From Isoetes taiwanensis (Eukaryota > Streptophyta > Lycopodiopsida > Isoetales > Isoetaceae), in assembly GCA_021234155.1 (NCBI GenBank), contig JAJEKV010000102.1:1730456-1794455 (forward strand): a DNA stretch of 64,000 bases, in the 5' to 3' direction. A program made the position numbers and the translations under genes. The notes under the pieces were generated by a model that saw only the letters and a program-made list of their open reading frames with translations, made no database searches and had not been told where the DNA came from. Positions 10,438-22,110 of this stretch are shown here, one piece after another. Each line of letters starts with the position of its first letter. The stretch's first letter is position 1.

Positions 10438-13335
10438 TTTTTTTATGTTTGTATACATGGGCCGGTCTCCCTAGATGTATGGCTTCTATTTATACACTAG
10501 GGGATCAATGTACATAGTATGGCAGTTAATGTCCTCTTTGGGTTGCAAATAAAATTAACTTATACCTTCACTTGATGGTTTTGGAAAAATAAATAATGGT
10601 TAATAGATGCCAAGTTTAGGGTTTTTTCTCCACGTTCCTCTACACCCTTAACTCAAGTAGCGGTGATGGCGGGCGTCGGTTCCCGAGCCCATTAAAATGG
10701 CGTGAGACCGAGCGATTGGCGGGGTTGGATATGGAAATCCACCTACATTAAAGTGGCTGGCACAAATGGTGAGATCTTGACCTAAATTAGATGTTTAGCT
10801 TAGCGGCATATAGGCTTTTCACGGGCGGTCGATGAGCTTTCATTTATAAACCGGTGGCTTTAATCACATGAGGCACTAGCTCACATGCTTAAACTGCATT
10901 GGCATCACTTCAAGCATCTTAGGTGCCATTGTATTCATGGTCCTTAGGCGGAAAAATCTTCACTACGGGATATGCATATTACTTAGAATATGATTGAGAT
11001 GGTTGCCCATCTGATCGAGATAGTGTGACCACTCTTGAGGAGGTGTGGCAGGCGGCGGAGTTCAAGCTGTCTCGGGGATAAGCTGGTCGATAATAGACTC
11101 ATGGGCGGGGGAGGAACCGAGGGGATCAAACGTCCACAGATTAACCATCGGGGCAATGATGCTCACAAGCAAACTTATCTTTGGAAGCCGAGTGTTGACT
11201 GCCGAGGCGGGGTAATTCTTCTTCTGAAATCACGAGTCCACGATACGGGAAGGGGACAATGAGTTTGAACAGAGGACTCTTTCGAGTCTGATCATGCTAT
11301 GCATTTTGGATTTCAATACATTATTTAATGTGGGATGTTAAAGTAATCAACTCTTCTTGATTTTACAATAAACCTAGGCGGTTCCGGGATCAATCCCGTT
11401 ACTTGGGTTTGATTTAGATATACTAGTGGTCTGCATACAAAAATGGCTAAGATATGGTCATATTGCGGTTTAATATTTATGTCTGTGTAATCGGTGATGC
11501 TTTAGATATTGCATGGATGTTTTAAATCAATACAGTGCTTTTAGCGTATTTCAGTTATCTTTATTGATTTTTTAAGTTGTATATGCATTGTTTATAGCTT
11601 GGAATGAATTTGAGGAAAAAGGTAACAATAGGTGACCAGCGATGGTAGAAACCTAATGTACCTTTGGCCCCTCACTCATTACCAAATTCTTGCTAATGTT
11701 GTGTTGGTTGGCTGCAGGTATCAGTTTCTCTTCCTATTGTTTCCTTTTTCCGATTTCAAGTTCGTGTCATGGCTATAATATGGATAATATTGGTGGCATT
11801 TCTTGCACTCGCACTCATATGGTACTTACACAAGGTTTTTATAAAAGAGAAGATTCACTAGCCCATGCTCAATGATATTTTTAGCACAATGATATGATGA
11901 TCAACGAATCTATGAGTTCTGTCTTATAAGACTTGCTTTAAATGCTATCCGGCCTTTTTTTTGTGGTGACAACGATGCACACATGACTATAATAGCGAGT
12001 TTTCAATGTTTTACCCATCTTTCTTGAAAGAATCCACTATTTTTCTTGACAATAGACTATGAAGTATGTTAATGCGTCATAAGTTTAGGCTGATTTTGTG
12101 CACTTGATATTCAGCCACGGCTTGACCCGAACCAGGCCAAACCATGGTGGTCTTATAATATCATCACATCGGGATTATGGTTTTGATGGAATGCTCTATA
12201 ATATATTTCAAGTATTGAAATGTAGTATGTGCTATTACGATAAGTTCTATTCCGCGGGTTAAATACATTGATGTTGTCTGTTTGGTTTTTATTAACATAC
12301 AGGAGTTTAATTGTTAGTAAACATGGCGACATATTTTAGCTATAAGCTTTAACGTTGCTGATTAATTGGGATTTGCATGAGCGGACAAATGCACACCGCA
12401 TGCATAGGCTATTAATGGCAAGCATCACGATGGCCAAGAATGACCACGGGGTGACAAAAATTAGCTTTACAAGTGGTGAGCGAGTTGGTGGCTAAACATG
12501 CATCACGGGCTAAAATGTAGCATGCATTGTCAAAGATTTAAAATGACTTTACCTACCTTTGGAAATGAAAGATACTTTAGTTGCATGAAATCGGTTTGGG
12601 AATTTAAATGATACCTTATTATAGGCGTCTTTACATTTCTTGGTGTAATAACTTGCATCTGATGGCTTAAATTGTTTGCATGCATAAGGCCGAGTATATC
12701 CTGATTTAAAATAAAAAAGTGGCATAACGATTGGTGTACCAATGCTGTCTAAACATGTGGGGGTCTAATGACACTGCATGCATGGTCAAATAGCTAAAAG
12801 AACTTCATTAGCGTGTGGAACTGTATGACACTTTTGGTTCTCACATCTTTTATCTAAATATTTAAACTTTAGTTGAAAATGAAAGGATGCCACTTTGGGT
12901 CTTTTCAAGCGTACACTTTAAAGTATTTGGTCTTTAAGAAAGTAAAGCCCATGACCAAAATCTACATGGTCTTATAGTTTTGCATGATCCTAAACATCCA
13001 TATTGACTCTGTGCATGGGAGTAGTTAGCACATATGGTGCATGTGGCTCACGGCCTCTTGTTATTACCACGCTATATATACATTTCATAAAATATAGATG
13101 GAACTTGACTCTGTTTAGGGACTTGGATTATCCACTAATAGTAGACCATTGGTCTTATGGCTATTCATTCTTTATTTAGACCATTGGATAGATAATTTAG
13201 TGTTTTGAACTAAATACTTGGTGTTCCATAGGCGGATAGTGTCATCATGGATCTTGATCCTAGTATGAAGCCCGATAAAGGCTGGGATTGACACGTGTTG
13301 ATGTCACTACTAGTTGGTTGATGCCATGGCTAGTG
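10438..13335 (+). repeat. Direct repeat 2: truncated tandem copy of the Penelope-like 5' part, copy A
   Basis: Matches 1,990-4,957 throughout, including a degraded exon 1 (about 10,870-11,280). It stops at the same GGCTAGTGTGG end, abutting T-rich DNA and the minus-strand H3-like region. It differs from repeat 1 mainly at CAG/CTG (for example GCAGGCTGATGG against GCGGTGATGG). No complete frame survives. Confidence 0.85.
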
Positions 13336-13444
13336 TGGGTTTTTTTTTTTTGGAATGAAAATGGAGCTATCTAATCTATGATAGGAGGCAGGGATTTTCT
13401 ATTATCATAACAAAATTTGTTACAATGCAAATGCCCTCAAGCAA

Positions 13445-13980
13445 CTATGGATGCTCTCCCCGGATTCTCCGGGCAAGGGCTAGATCCTTGGTCATTATGG
13501 TGACCCTCTTTGCGTGCATAAGCGCCAAGGTTGGCGTCACCAAAAGAGCTATCGGTAGGCCTCGGCGACCTCTGCGGTGCCAAAATTGCAAAAAAGTAAG
13601 GCGGAGGTGGGTCTTAAATTCACAATGCGATATCCGAACCAACCTCTTGAAGGCAGCTTCCTTATTAGGAGTTCCGTGAGATTACGATACTTCACGGATC
13701 TCAGTAAGGCCCGCGGTGCGAAGATTAAAGCGATAGGGTTTCCTCTGGCGAGTAGCGAGGGTTTTGAGGGCGGCCCCTTCTTACGGGGTGCCCGTCTTGC
13801 CTCTGATAGATAGCGGGATGGGGCGGTAGTAGGCATCACCAGCTCTTATCTCAGAAATCGAGCTTGTGTGTTTCCCAATAGCCCCTTGACCTTGGGACAT
13901 CCTTACCTGTTAGTATGGGACTTATAGAGCCTGGCTTTCCTCCGTCTTTTTGATGGAAGCTTATCCTTTGATTAGGCCCT
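13445..13980 (-). pseudogene. Histone H3-like gene, copy A (damaged)
   Basis: Minus-strand counterpart of the clearer copy at 47,972-48,486. The C-terminal histone fold is readable: [20 protein letters not shown], then IRGEHP and a stop at 13,445-13,447. Upstream pieces [10 protein letters not shown] and EFKTHLRL sit in other frames. The N-terminal half is scrambled by small indels, many at CAG/CTG or CCG sites. Histone H3 packages DNA in nucleosomes; here the tail differs from canonical H3. Given copy B, this copy is probably not as broken as it looks. Confidence 0.7.
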
Positions 13981-14727
13981 ATTTGTGTTTCTGCTTTCGG
14001 GGAGTTTGGCATGTTCTTGGGTGTTGGTCTTCTGGCGGCCCTTGTCCTGCTGCTCGCTCCTTTTGTTGGCCTCCCCTCGAGCCTTTCTGTTCTTCCTGGC
14101 GGGCTTCGTTCCATGTCGGCTTCCATCGGGCCACGTTGGGCGCGTCGCCGGTTCAGTTGGCGATGGTAGCGGGTCGGACGGCGGAGCCATATCAATGCGG
14201 GTTTTGTCGTTAAATAGTCGAGAGGCGGTATGCGTGGATGCGAGTCCACATAAAACTTTGGGAAGCCTGGGTGCCGGTATATAGGTAGCTCGAAACGCCC
14301 AATGTAATAATACCCACCCATGGCCCAAATACATTTCATTCGAGCCGGGTTTACGTATGCGGCCCTCTCACCTCCCGGTTGTTATCTTCTCGAGCTAATG
14401 TCAGAATACTGGCGGACTCAATCGAATGGCTTCCTCACCGAGTGTTCCTCACATTGGGGGATAGAGCGATCAACACCATAACCTGGTCAGGTTGCTCCTA
14501 CCATGGTGTATGGCGGTTGTTGGAGGTTCCCGTTTAATCAAAAGCGCTTTCGAAAAAATGGAATATAGGATAAGGTATCTAAAGGTGCGTCACTAAGCGC
14601 TATACCAACTCATTGAGGAGGATGTCTACCCGATGCATTATCGGTGGCCATATGCTGCGTGATGAAGGCGTAAATTTGAAGGTATATTGAGGCTAGAAGG
14701 GTCCACGGTAGTCTTGGTGTTAGCCAT
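13851..14727 (-). pseudogene. MANTKTT frame, copy A (damaged)
   Basis: Counterpart of the frame starting at 49,247 in copy B. The ATG corresponds to 14,725-14,727, but the first 130 codons are broken by small indels (for example CAGTGGCC read as CGGTGGCC near 14,640). The later part is Pro-, Arg- and Lys-rich (RPTWPDGSRHGTKPARKN and similar) and leads toward the H3-like tail. No family is recognised. It lies about 630 bp downstream, in its own orientation, of an initiator-Met primer binding site. Confidence 0.5.
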
Positions 14728-15358
14728 AGGTGGCTGGCGGTTAGAAGGCGATAGGGGAGGTGTAGGGATGATCACCAAAGGCGGAACTAGGGCATAAGGA
14801 TGACCTTAAGTCCGGCTATGGCGAATGGCCGAATATAAGGCGGCGGGAGAAAATGAAAGAGGAGAAACCATTTAACTTTTTAATTTTTTAAAATTTTTCT
14901 TGTTAAAACGTTTTTTTTTTTTGTAATAAAAAATACGGTATGAAAAAAAAATTATCTGGCGTAAATATATGGGCGGCGTGACAGGTTATCTGGCGCTTAT
15001 CTACGGATTCTAGGGCGTCAAACCCGTCAAGCGCCGCTATTGTGTTTGACCCCCTTACTCGTTCCTCTGCTGCCAGTTACGACCCCTTTAGGGTATTTCG
15101 AGTACGCCCGACCCATTGGAGCAAGAATCTCGCCGATCCGAGCTACGTGGAGAGAGTTATGGCGAAAACAAAACTCGAATTTCTAACTCCACTTTCTGGC
15201 CTTAGCCTCTCCATGGAAGACACTTCCTTCCACAGTTAAGTCCTTGCTTCCCCCTCATCAATTGCAGAGTTGGGACGCTCTACCCTAGGAAAAAAAAATA
15301 CCATCATCTAACAGGTTAGACTATGGCCAGTGCAATGATTTTGGTCCATCAAAACCAT
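14728..15358 (-). other. Leader between primer binding site and MANTKTT frame (copy A)
   Basis: Non-coding in both strands. It contains a homopolymer-rich AT stretch at 14,870-14,960. By position it would be the 5' untranslated leader of a minus-strand LTR element. Nothing else is recognised. Confidence 0.4.
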
Positions 15359-15370
15359 GCTCTGATACCA
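15359..15370 (-). promoter_or_regulatory. Initiator tRNA-Met primer binding site, minus orientation
   Basis: GCTCTGATACCA on the plus strand is TGGTATCAGAGC on the minus strand, the standard plant retroelement primer binding site complementary to the 3' end of initiator tRNA-Met. It lies one base outside the TGTGACG end of the LTR-like segment, as expected for an LTR ending ...CGTCACA on the minus strand. Copy B (49,889-49,899) has the same site with one base lost at CTG. Confidence 0.85.
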
Positions 15371-15371
15371 C

Positions 15372-17141
15372 TGTGACGCTCCCAGAATCCATACGATGCT
15401 CCCTTCGTATTGATACGGGACTTCCAATCGTATGGATATGGGACTTCCCCTCCCATGGCGACTACATCCCCATGGCAAGGCCTTCCGTCGTACTCGGACT
15501 ACTTGGGATGGCCAAGCATCCGGGCGAGGATCACGGAGGTGTCATTACCCCGTCCTCTGGGGAATCTATCTGCGGGAAGCATACATGTGGCGTTCGGCGC
15601 AAACATATGGGTATGAATCGTATATTATCGCGAAACCGCGTCACTAGTATACATACTTCTTCGAGAGGACATGTACCAGGCGGCCAAGTAAAGGGTAGTA
15701 CCCTAAGTGCGACCTTGTGAACCATTATATTGCACATGTTAAAGCAACATGTGAATATAATCCCCTTTTTGCCATGTGGCAATGACCATTGACCAAGGGA
15801 CCAGCCCTAAATCGCGTGGAGATAAGGGGCATAAACCTAAAAGGAAACCCTTTCGGTTCTCAGCCCACGAGTCACCAGTTGGAGCAGCGAGGATGCATTT
15901 CCGCTGAGCAGGCGGAGAAGTCGGATCTCGGGGTTGCGGCTTCGATCAAGATCGGCGAACCGAGATCCAGCGGCATGGGCGCTTTGAGGAGGTGGGAGTC
16001 GGCCAAGATCGCGGGTGGGTGGTTGATTCAATAGGTAGATCGAGTTATCGGGCCTCTTTGGGTGGGTTTAGCATCCATTCTTAGCTATAAGCCCCCTCTG
16101 ACCCTAAGAATGATGGACACTAACAAAGGAACCTAACCATGTATGATTAGGTAGATTAGAATAGATGTATTACGTTATTTTTCAGTTACATTGTGATGAT
16201 GTTTTGACATTCTATCGCCACTCTTGTGTATTGGGAAGGGGGTAGAGACCCGGAGCCCAAGTAGTTGTATGATCATAGTTTTAGCCCATTAATTCCCCGA
16301 TTAATGCATCGGCACATGCATAAACCCGTTTGGCGTGGGTGGTGGAGCTAGGCCAGGAGTGACAAGGAAGGGCTTCTGCGATCCTGATTGATCCCTGCGG
16401 TGCGTTAGCGGCGGTAGGAACATTGTGGGCTGGGCCTAATACCACGGCCCAGCTGGCGTGAGGCGGGGTATGGGGGTCGACACCTAGGTGGGTGATCGCG
16501 TCATCTTCTGGGGTTTCAAAATTAGGTATATGGCGGTGGCTCTCTGGCTTCGCTGTGATTGGCATGAACATACGGAAAAGTGATCTCCTCTGCCTCATCG
16601 GGGCTGGGGAGATGCAACCCGATGAAGTAGCCCCTTTGGCTGAACCCGGCGGAGCTCTGGTGGGAGCTCAATACTTTTTCAGCCTATCGCAAAGTATGCG
16701 AGGGAGAGAGGCGGATGGAGTGGACTACCAGCGACCATGTTCTATGCCAGCCAAATCCATTTGCCATGAATTACATGCGCATTGCTACACGGGGCCAAAC
16801 GTCGGTCTTTCCCCATGAGTGCGAGCACGGATAGGATTTTCCTCATGTTATGTTGATATCTTGATGTGTTTATTTTTGCATTTCTTTGTGATATGGTGGA
16901 CCACCCTTGAGGTGGGTATGTTATTATTGATGTATGTCATGTGCTCATGTGTGTTTGTTCGCTTCATGATTAAGATCGATCGGAGGCGGGATGAATAACC
17001 GTCCATTCTTCCGTCGGGTTCTTAACCACCATCAAGAGCGATGTTAGGTGGGCCTCACCTCCGTCGTGGCGAGATCTTGGTTTGAGGGATGATCTCCGGT
17101 TTGTATCTGATCGGGGCATAGTATATGGGCGGGCCGTCACA
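15372..17141. mobile_element. LTR-like segment bounded TGTGACG...CGTCACA (copy A)
   Basis: A 1.77-kb segment with TGTGACG at 15,372-15,378 and CGTCACA at 17,135-17,141, so its ends form a 7-bp inverted repeat as LTRs do. An initiator-Met primer binding site lies directly outside each end, pointing away from it. A single LTR normally has one on one side only. Either two elements meet head to head here, with two LTRs fused near CAGTTACATTGTGATG (about 16,182-16,197), or the structure is rearranged. No convincing coding frame is present. Copy B is about 49,901-51,672. Confidence 0.75.
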
Positions 17142-17142
17142 A

Positions 17143-17154
17143 TGGTATCGAGCC
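17143..17154 (+). promoter_or_regulatory. Initiator tRNA-Met primer binding site, plus orientation
   Basis: TGGTATCGAGCC here; the copy B equivalent (51,674-51,686) reads the intact TGGTATCAGAGCC. It starts one base after the CGTCACA end of the LTR-like segment. The loss of an A within CAG is typical of the damage in this window. Confidence 0.85.
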
Positions 17155-17396
17155 TTAGTCTTGGCGGACCAAATCGATCGAGCAGCAAATATTCCTATAG
17201 GAACTAACTAATCTAGACATTTGATCTTGGAGATAAAAGCCCAAGCACAAACCCTCGGATAGTGGGAAAATTTTTTTCAGGGGAATAGGGTTAGTAATTA
17301 TCTAGAATTAGGATAATTAGAGAACATATTTAAGATGAAATAGATGAAGAAAAGTCACCTAAGAAAGTCTAGCAAATTTTAGACACTTTTTTGGCC

Positions 17397-18100
17397 GACA
17401 CCTCCAAGGGTGTCCGGGGAGCATGTTAGGTCCGACCCTAAGCGGTCTCTCCTTGCTTGTCTTAGAGGGTCACCCCATATGAACCCTAGAACTTCGGCCT
17501 TAGGGCCCCAAATTGTAAAATAAAAGATGAAATTCGCTTAAAAGCTCGATTAGCTAGATTTGTATGTTAAAACCACGGAAAAACATTAAGTAAAAAGTCA
17601 TTTTGGAGCAACACCTCTAAGGGTGCGCCGAGGGGGTATAGATTAGGTCATGACCTAACACCCTTCATGGGGGTTTAGGGGTCCCCCTAAAATGACCTCG
17701 GAATTTGATCAAAACTTACTCAAATTGTAAAAGTAATGATAGAATCTTGCTCATAATGCTTAGAATTAGTGGAAAAGGCATGTTAAATTGTGTAAATTGG
17801 ATAAGTTTAGAAGCAGAAAGGGACAACACCTCTAAAAGTGCGCCCGGAGGCATAGTTAGGTCCGAACCTAACACCCTAAACTTAGAGGGGTCCGATAGCT
17901 GGACCCTTGATCAGCCCACCTGCTCCAAATGAGTAAAATAAGCAAAGAAACTTGCAATTCAGAAGAAAATAAGTAGGGAATTCACGTCTTTGAACTTGTT
18001 TTTTACCCATTAGACATAAAATAGACCAACACCTCCAAAGTGCTTGAGAGTCACTTAGGTCCCAACCTAACACCCTCCCGCTTGCAGCTTAGAAGTCCAT
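17397..18100 (+). repeat. Four tandem repeats of about 213 bp, copy A
   Basis: Units begin ACACCTCYAARGGTG at about 17,398, 17,611, 17,825 and 18,029 (spacings about 213, 214 and 204). Each carries a palindrome around TTAGGTC..GACCTAA followed by ACACCC and CTTAGAGGGGTC-like sequence. The best palindrome, TTAGGTCATGACCTAA, is perfect (17,643-17,658). They begin about 250 bp downstream of the plus-strand primer binding site, so they sit in the presumed leader of a plus-strand LTR element. Confidence 0.88.
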
Positions 18101-19838
18101 TTTTCAAACCCCATAACGAACTCTGAGCTCCAAATCATTAAAATTTGTTGCAATAAAGGCCGATGACAGTCCTAGAATCCATTTATGACCTCAAATTAGG
18201 CTAGAAATGTCAAACCCCAGCTCAAAATGACCAAAAATTGCTCAAACCCTTGAATTATTTTTCCAAAGCGTGGTTTGTTTGTAAATAGAAGCATACCCAT
18301 TAATACCTCACAAGTATTGCTCTCGGCTCAAAGCTGATGTCTTACTCCCTAGATAGAAATTTGCCCAAGAACACCCCTTTTATTTATCATCTAGACCTCG
18401 GCTAGCAACCCAAGTCCAAGCTGTTGGTACATCACCTCTGCTCATGTCAAAGGCATAAACCTTGACCCTAATTTTGTGTCCTTCTAATAGAGTTTGACCT
18501 ATATAGCCACCACATTGACACTTCCTATTGCGGGATACCTAGAAAGGAGCTAGAGTCTAGAGCTACCCAAGTCACTCCATGTGTAGAGATTGGACTCCCC
18601 CAAACCAACTTTGCTAGGACATTAGAGTATGCCTCAAACATCATGGAGGTTTGCAAAACAACCCCCTCATTTCATGCCATACCACAAGTCCCTATGTCCA
18701 TAGACTTGGAGATTATAGATATGTCTCGATAATCTTGCTCGAGCCATCTTGTTTTGCTTATAGAGCCCAAAATGTTGTAGGGAGAGCCCTTCAAGTGGAC
18801 CCTTAGACTCTAGAATATCTGAAGTTGCTTTGAAATCTGAGGGCGAGAGCCACGAGAAGAGCTAGAGAGCAACTTCTTGAAGACATCAAGGTCCCGGCCG
18901 ATGTCTGGGGCGGATAAGGAGAGGAGAGGCAAAGCGGACCCAAAGAGAGGAAGCACAGACAAACACCTCAAGCGACAAGCGAGGTAGAAACGAGGACACC
19001 CTTAGGCCTATCATCAATCTTCATCAATGGGAAGAATATTTGGTAACCAAGCGGCATCAAAAATTTTCTAGATGTCAACCTCCTAGGCTACCATGTCCAC
19101 AAGGTCACATTAGAAAGAGGATCTCGGGCCTTCACCAACTCGGCGCACATGAGTTTCAAATGGAAGAATGCAAGGCAGACAAAATCTACAGGTGCGGGGA
19201 AAGGCGTTGAACATCGATGCCGCGTTGGCATCACGAGCTAAGGTCGGGAGGGCATAATCTTTCATCGAGGAGAGAAGTCATGGCGACCGCGAGGGCGTAT
19301 AGAAAGCGGGAGGAAGACAACCATGACCTTAGCCCAGCGGCTCAGCGAATGTAATGCAACGTCAACAAAAGAACAACCAAGCTAGGCAACCCAACTTACA
19401 CCTAAGGCTGACGGGGCCGAGCTTCCAGTTCCCTTGCCCAGCAACTTTCGCCGGTTTCAAAAAGTAGGAACCATATGAGGGGAGGAGGCGCATGTCGAGG
19501 GAAGGAACATCTCAGCGAAGGTCTATATCAGCATTAGGGGCAAGATCAAGGAGAAAATATTAAAACTCAAACAAAATTCGGGCCAGAAACACCTAGAAAC
19601 CAAAGGAAGGACGACTTTACTCATTCGGTGAGGAGTCGCGAGAGACTTCGAATGGATAGGACCCAAAAGGCGGAGGGAGATGACCTAACCAGCGGTACAA
19701 ATCATGCAAAAGGCAACCCGAAGGAGCTAGGGTAGGTGCAATGGAGATGACCCACTTCCAAGCACGGAGGCACCTCGGAATGAAGCAAAGCCAATCAGCG
19801 GCCTTTTCGGAATTTCAACCTACGGAGGAATGACAATG
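18101..19838 (+). other. Unrecognised, frameshifted stretch after the repeats (copy A)
   Basis: No long open frame. The copy B counterpart (52,640-54,377) has better-preserved short frames. By position this would be the coding part of a plus-strand LTR element, but no Gag, protease or RT motif is visible. Confidence 0.35.
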
Positions 19839-20379
19839 GAAGCAATACGGCCCATACTTGCCGCGATGAGGGCGAGGCCCCACCGGCCACTCTGTCCAAG
19901 AAATATGGACCGCACGCGGTCAAAGCTCCACACCGCAGGACCGCGTACAACTACTTGTTCCGCGAAGCACCGCATTCCCGCTCGAAAGTGCCCAAGTAGT
20001 GGCGCACGCTACCGCGATGAGGACCGATTCAAAGTTCGTGAGGCCACCCGCGGTTCCTATATATTGTAGCATTTTTGTTCTTCTCGAATTCGCCAGAGTG
20101 TTCTTTGTGTCACTATTGCAGCGCATACGCCGTCGCCTCGTCAGGCGCTTCTTTTGAGCCTTCATTGTACACTTCGTTTTAACGTTTGATCACGCGGTTC
20201 TCCACAAGTGTCTACAGGTGTTTCTATCAGGTATCAAGTAATTGCCGCTTTATCCGAAGCTTTGTTTTCCTCTCATAGCAAAAATCCCGCTGACAAGAGT
20301 GTTCCCGTGATTTACCTCGCCGACTTCAAGGATCTCACGAGATCCGCCCCTCGAAGTATCCTCGCGTCTACCCCAAACA
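19839..20379 (+). repeat. 5' LTR of the plus-strand Ty3/gypsy-type element
   Basis: Matches 29,976-30,550 across its length, including GGTTCTCCACAAGTGTCT and AATTGCCGCTTTATCCGAAG, and ends CCCCAAACA. A TATA-like CCTATATATTG lies at about 20,056. The exact start is uncertain because the first bases differ between the two LTRs. Confidence 0.85.
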
Positions 20380-22110
20380 CCGGCCAAGTACGCTCACTTC
20401 TCGGTTTTATTTAATACTATGTTCAATCCCTTCTTTACTCCCCACGCATATTCAACACCGATGGAAAGTCAAGACGCTGCCGCCATGAATCAGCGACGCC
20501 CCGCCAATATGTCCACATACACTCCGGGTTCGACGTTTCTCCCTGCACGAGCGCACCGTTCCACCTACACTTTCACCAACACTTCCCCTGTGAAGGTCGC
20601 CATTCCGCTCCCCTGCTCGGGCCACATCAAAAGTGCAGAGGTCGAACACGTACCTCTTTGAATTTACTCCACCTGGACCCCAACTCAAGATCCGGCCGTA
20701 ATCCACCGCACTTTCTGAACATTCAAGAAAAATGTTTTCTATTGGTAATCTTTCTTAGGAACTTCTACACTCACCGCTTCCACCTTTGTCAATTCCCTAC
20801 CGCCTCGCTCCTTTAATCACTTCCCACACGCCGCTCATACCGGCCACAACCTTTTGTTCCCACTACAACCGCTTCAGCATCTCTTTTACTAATCTCACAC
20901 ACAACCTATGCCAGCACCTATGCAAAGAAATCCAACACCTAATGGGCTTTCCTTTTTCTTTTCCACAAATGCAAACACCCATTCATGCCGACTCCTACAC
21001 ATGCTTTAAAACTCCAATATCCACTCTTTGAAATGATAAAGGTAAACACATAGACCGAAAGTGCTCAGTCACATGGGATGAATTTGAGTCACTTGCAGAT
21101 CTCCAATGGTCACCCGATCCAAAACTAAAATTCCACATCTTTCGACGCATCTCACAGGGAGAGCACCCCTACCTAATGCCGATGGCAAACAGCCACCGGA
21201 AACAAAGATTGATACACATGAGCATCCTTTTCTTTCCATTACCAAGACCCTTTAAGGATGATCAACAATCGGCCAAACCACCTCAACACACCCCTCAAGC
21301 GTAAACTGTGAGAATCAGTCGGAGACTTTGCGTAATCGACCGCAGATCTTAGTCAACAAGTTGAAGGAATTTCCAACCCAAAAGCCAAATTTAGTGTGGT
21401 TTCTTCCAAGGCTTACCCTCTCATGATCCCATTTAGCACCCAGCATTTGTTCCCCAAGACATTACAAGAAGCCATTGAATTGGGCCAATCACTGCTCATG
21501 TTTTCACGCCATGATCAAGCCAATGACACTTCCATTTCCCCTACTACACCCACGCTGCTACATCTCGACCCGCCCACCCGCAGCTTCCCCAAGAAATAAC
21601 ATTTGGTACTATCGCCAGCATCGTGACATCCGCACGAGTGTAACTCGCGATAGCATGATCCATCGCAGCCGCAAATACGCGTAACCACACCATCATACGC
21701 CAAACCACCCACCAAACCGCATCACATCGCCTTGTCTACCAAGTGCGTAAGGTACCCACGCTAAACCTCTCAACCACGCATACGTGCACGTACCTACCTA
21801 ATAACAACAACCCCAAGAACAACAAAGAACTACAACGCGGACCTCCTCGCTCAATTTGATCCAAGCAAGTCCCAATGTTTCAACTGCGACCACTGTAGTC
21901 ACCGGGCCTCAAGTAGATTGTCCTCAACTTCCCCAAGTTCAAATACAAATTCCTCGCACCAATCAAACTACTCTATTAAATAAGGCCTTTTACACCTTTT
22001 CAAGTATGGAAGCCAAGGGAAGGTGCAGCCCACGCCTTCAAAGGCTCAAACGCCACCACGCTACCACAACAACAACTAATGCCTAACAAAGAAATAATAA
22101 CTCCAAAAAC
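20380..22110 (+). pseudogene. Gag region with zinc knuckle (broken)
   Basis: Many short frames. Near 21,876-21,908 the translation reads CFNCDHCSH, the first three ligands of a CX2CX4HX4C zinc knuckle; a frame change then leads to DCPQLPQVQIQIP, supplying the final Cys. This is the nucleocapsid-type RNA-binding knuckle of Gag. The N-terminal capsid part cannot be read confidently. Confidence 0.6.

Larger units (their letters stand above)
1990..13335 (+). mobile_element. Penelope-like retroelement with pseudo-LTR-type direct repeats (copy A)
   Basis: An 11.3-kb insertion splitting the minus-strand gene region. It is a unit of about 8.45 kb (1,990-10,437) followed head-to-tail by a second copy of only its first 2.9 kb (10,438-13,335). 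A partial tandem copy producing long direct repeats, together with introns and a PLE-type reverse transcriptase, is the arrangement known from Penelope-like elements (pseudo-LTRs). The repeats lack typical LTR features: no TG...CA ends, no primer binding site and no polypurine tract. The coding region reads exon 1 (2,437-2,859), exon 2 (5,108-6,660), exon 3 (6,909-7,390), a LINE insertion, then the RT domain (8,682-10,309). I see no GIY-YIG endonuclease. An intron-bearing host RT-related gene is a possible alternative. Confidence 0.65.
1..19838. repeat. Segmental duplication, copy A
   Basis: The order and sequence of everything from the left edge to about 19,838 recur at about 34,615-54,377 in the same orientation. 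The two copies share the same nested insertions: the Penelope-like element, its LINE, the H3-like frame, the LTR-like segment and the 213-bp repeats. The left end of this copy lies outside the window. The right end stops where the 5' LTR of a plus-strand Ty3/gypsy-type element begins. Similarity is near-perfect in patches and poor between them, with the differences clustered at CAG/CTG sites. Confidence 0.93.

Noticed and set aside
1990..13335. Conventional LTR retrotransposon with 2.9-kb LTRs
   Set aside because: The direct repeats contain a coding exon, lack TG...CA ends, primer site and polypurine tract, and the enclosed RT is of Penelope-like type.
17397..18100. CRISPR array
   Set aside because: Repeats are about 213 bp head to tail with no short-repeat/spacer alternation; they are leader tandem repeats in a plant retroelement.
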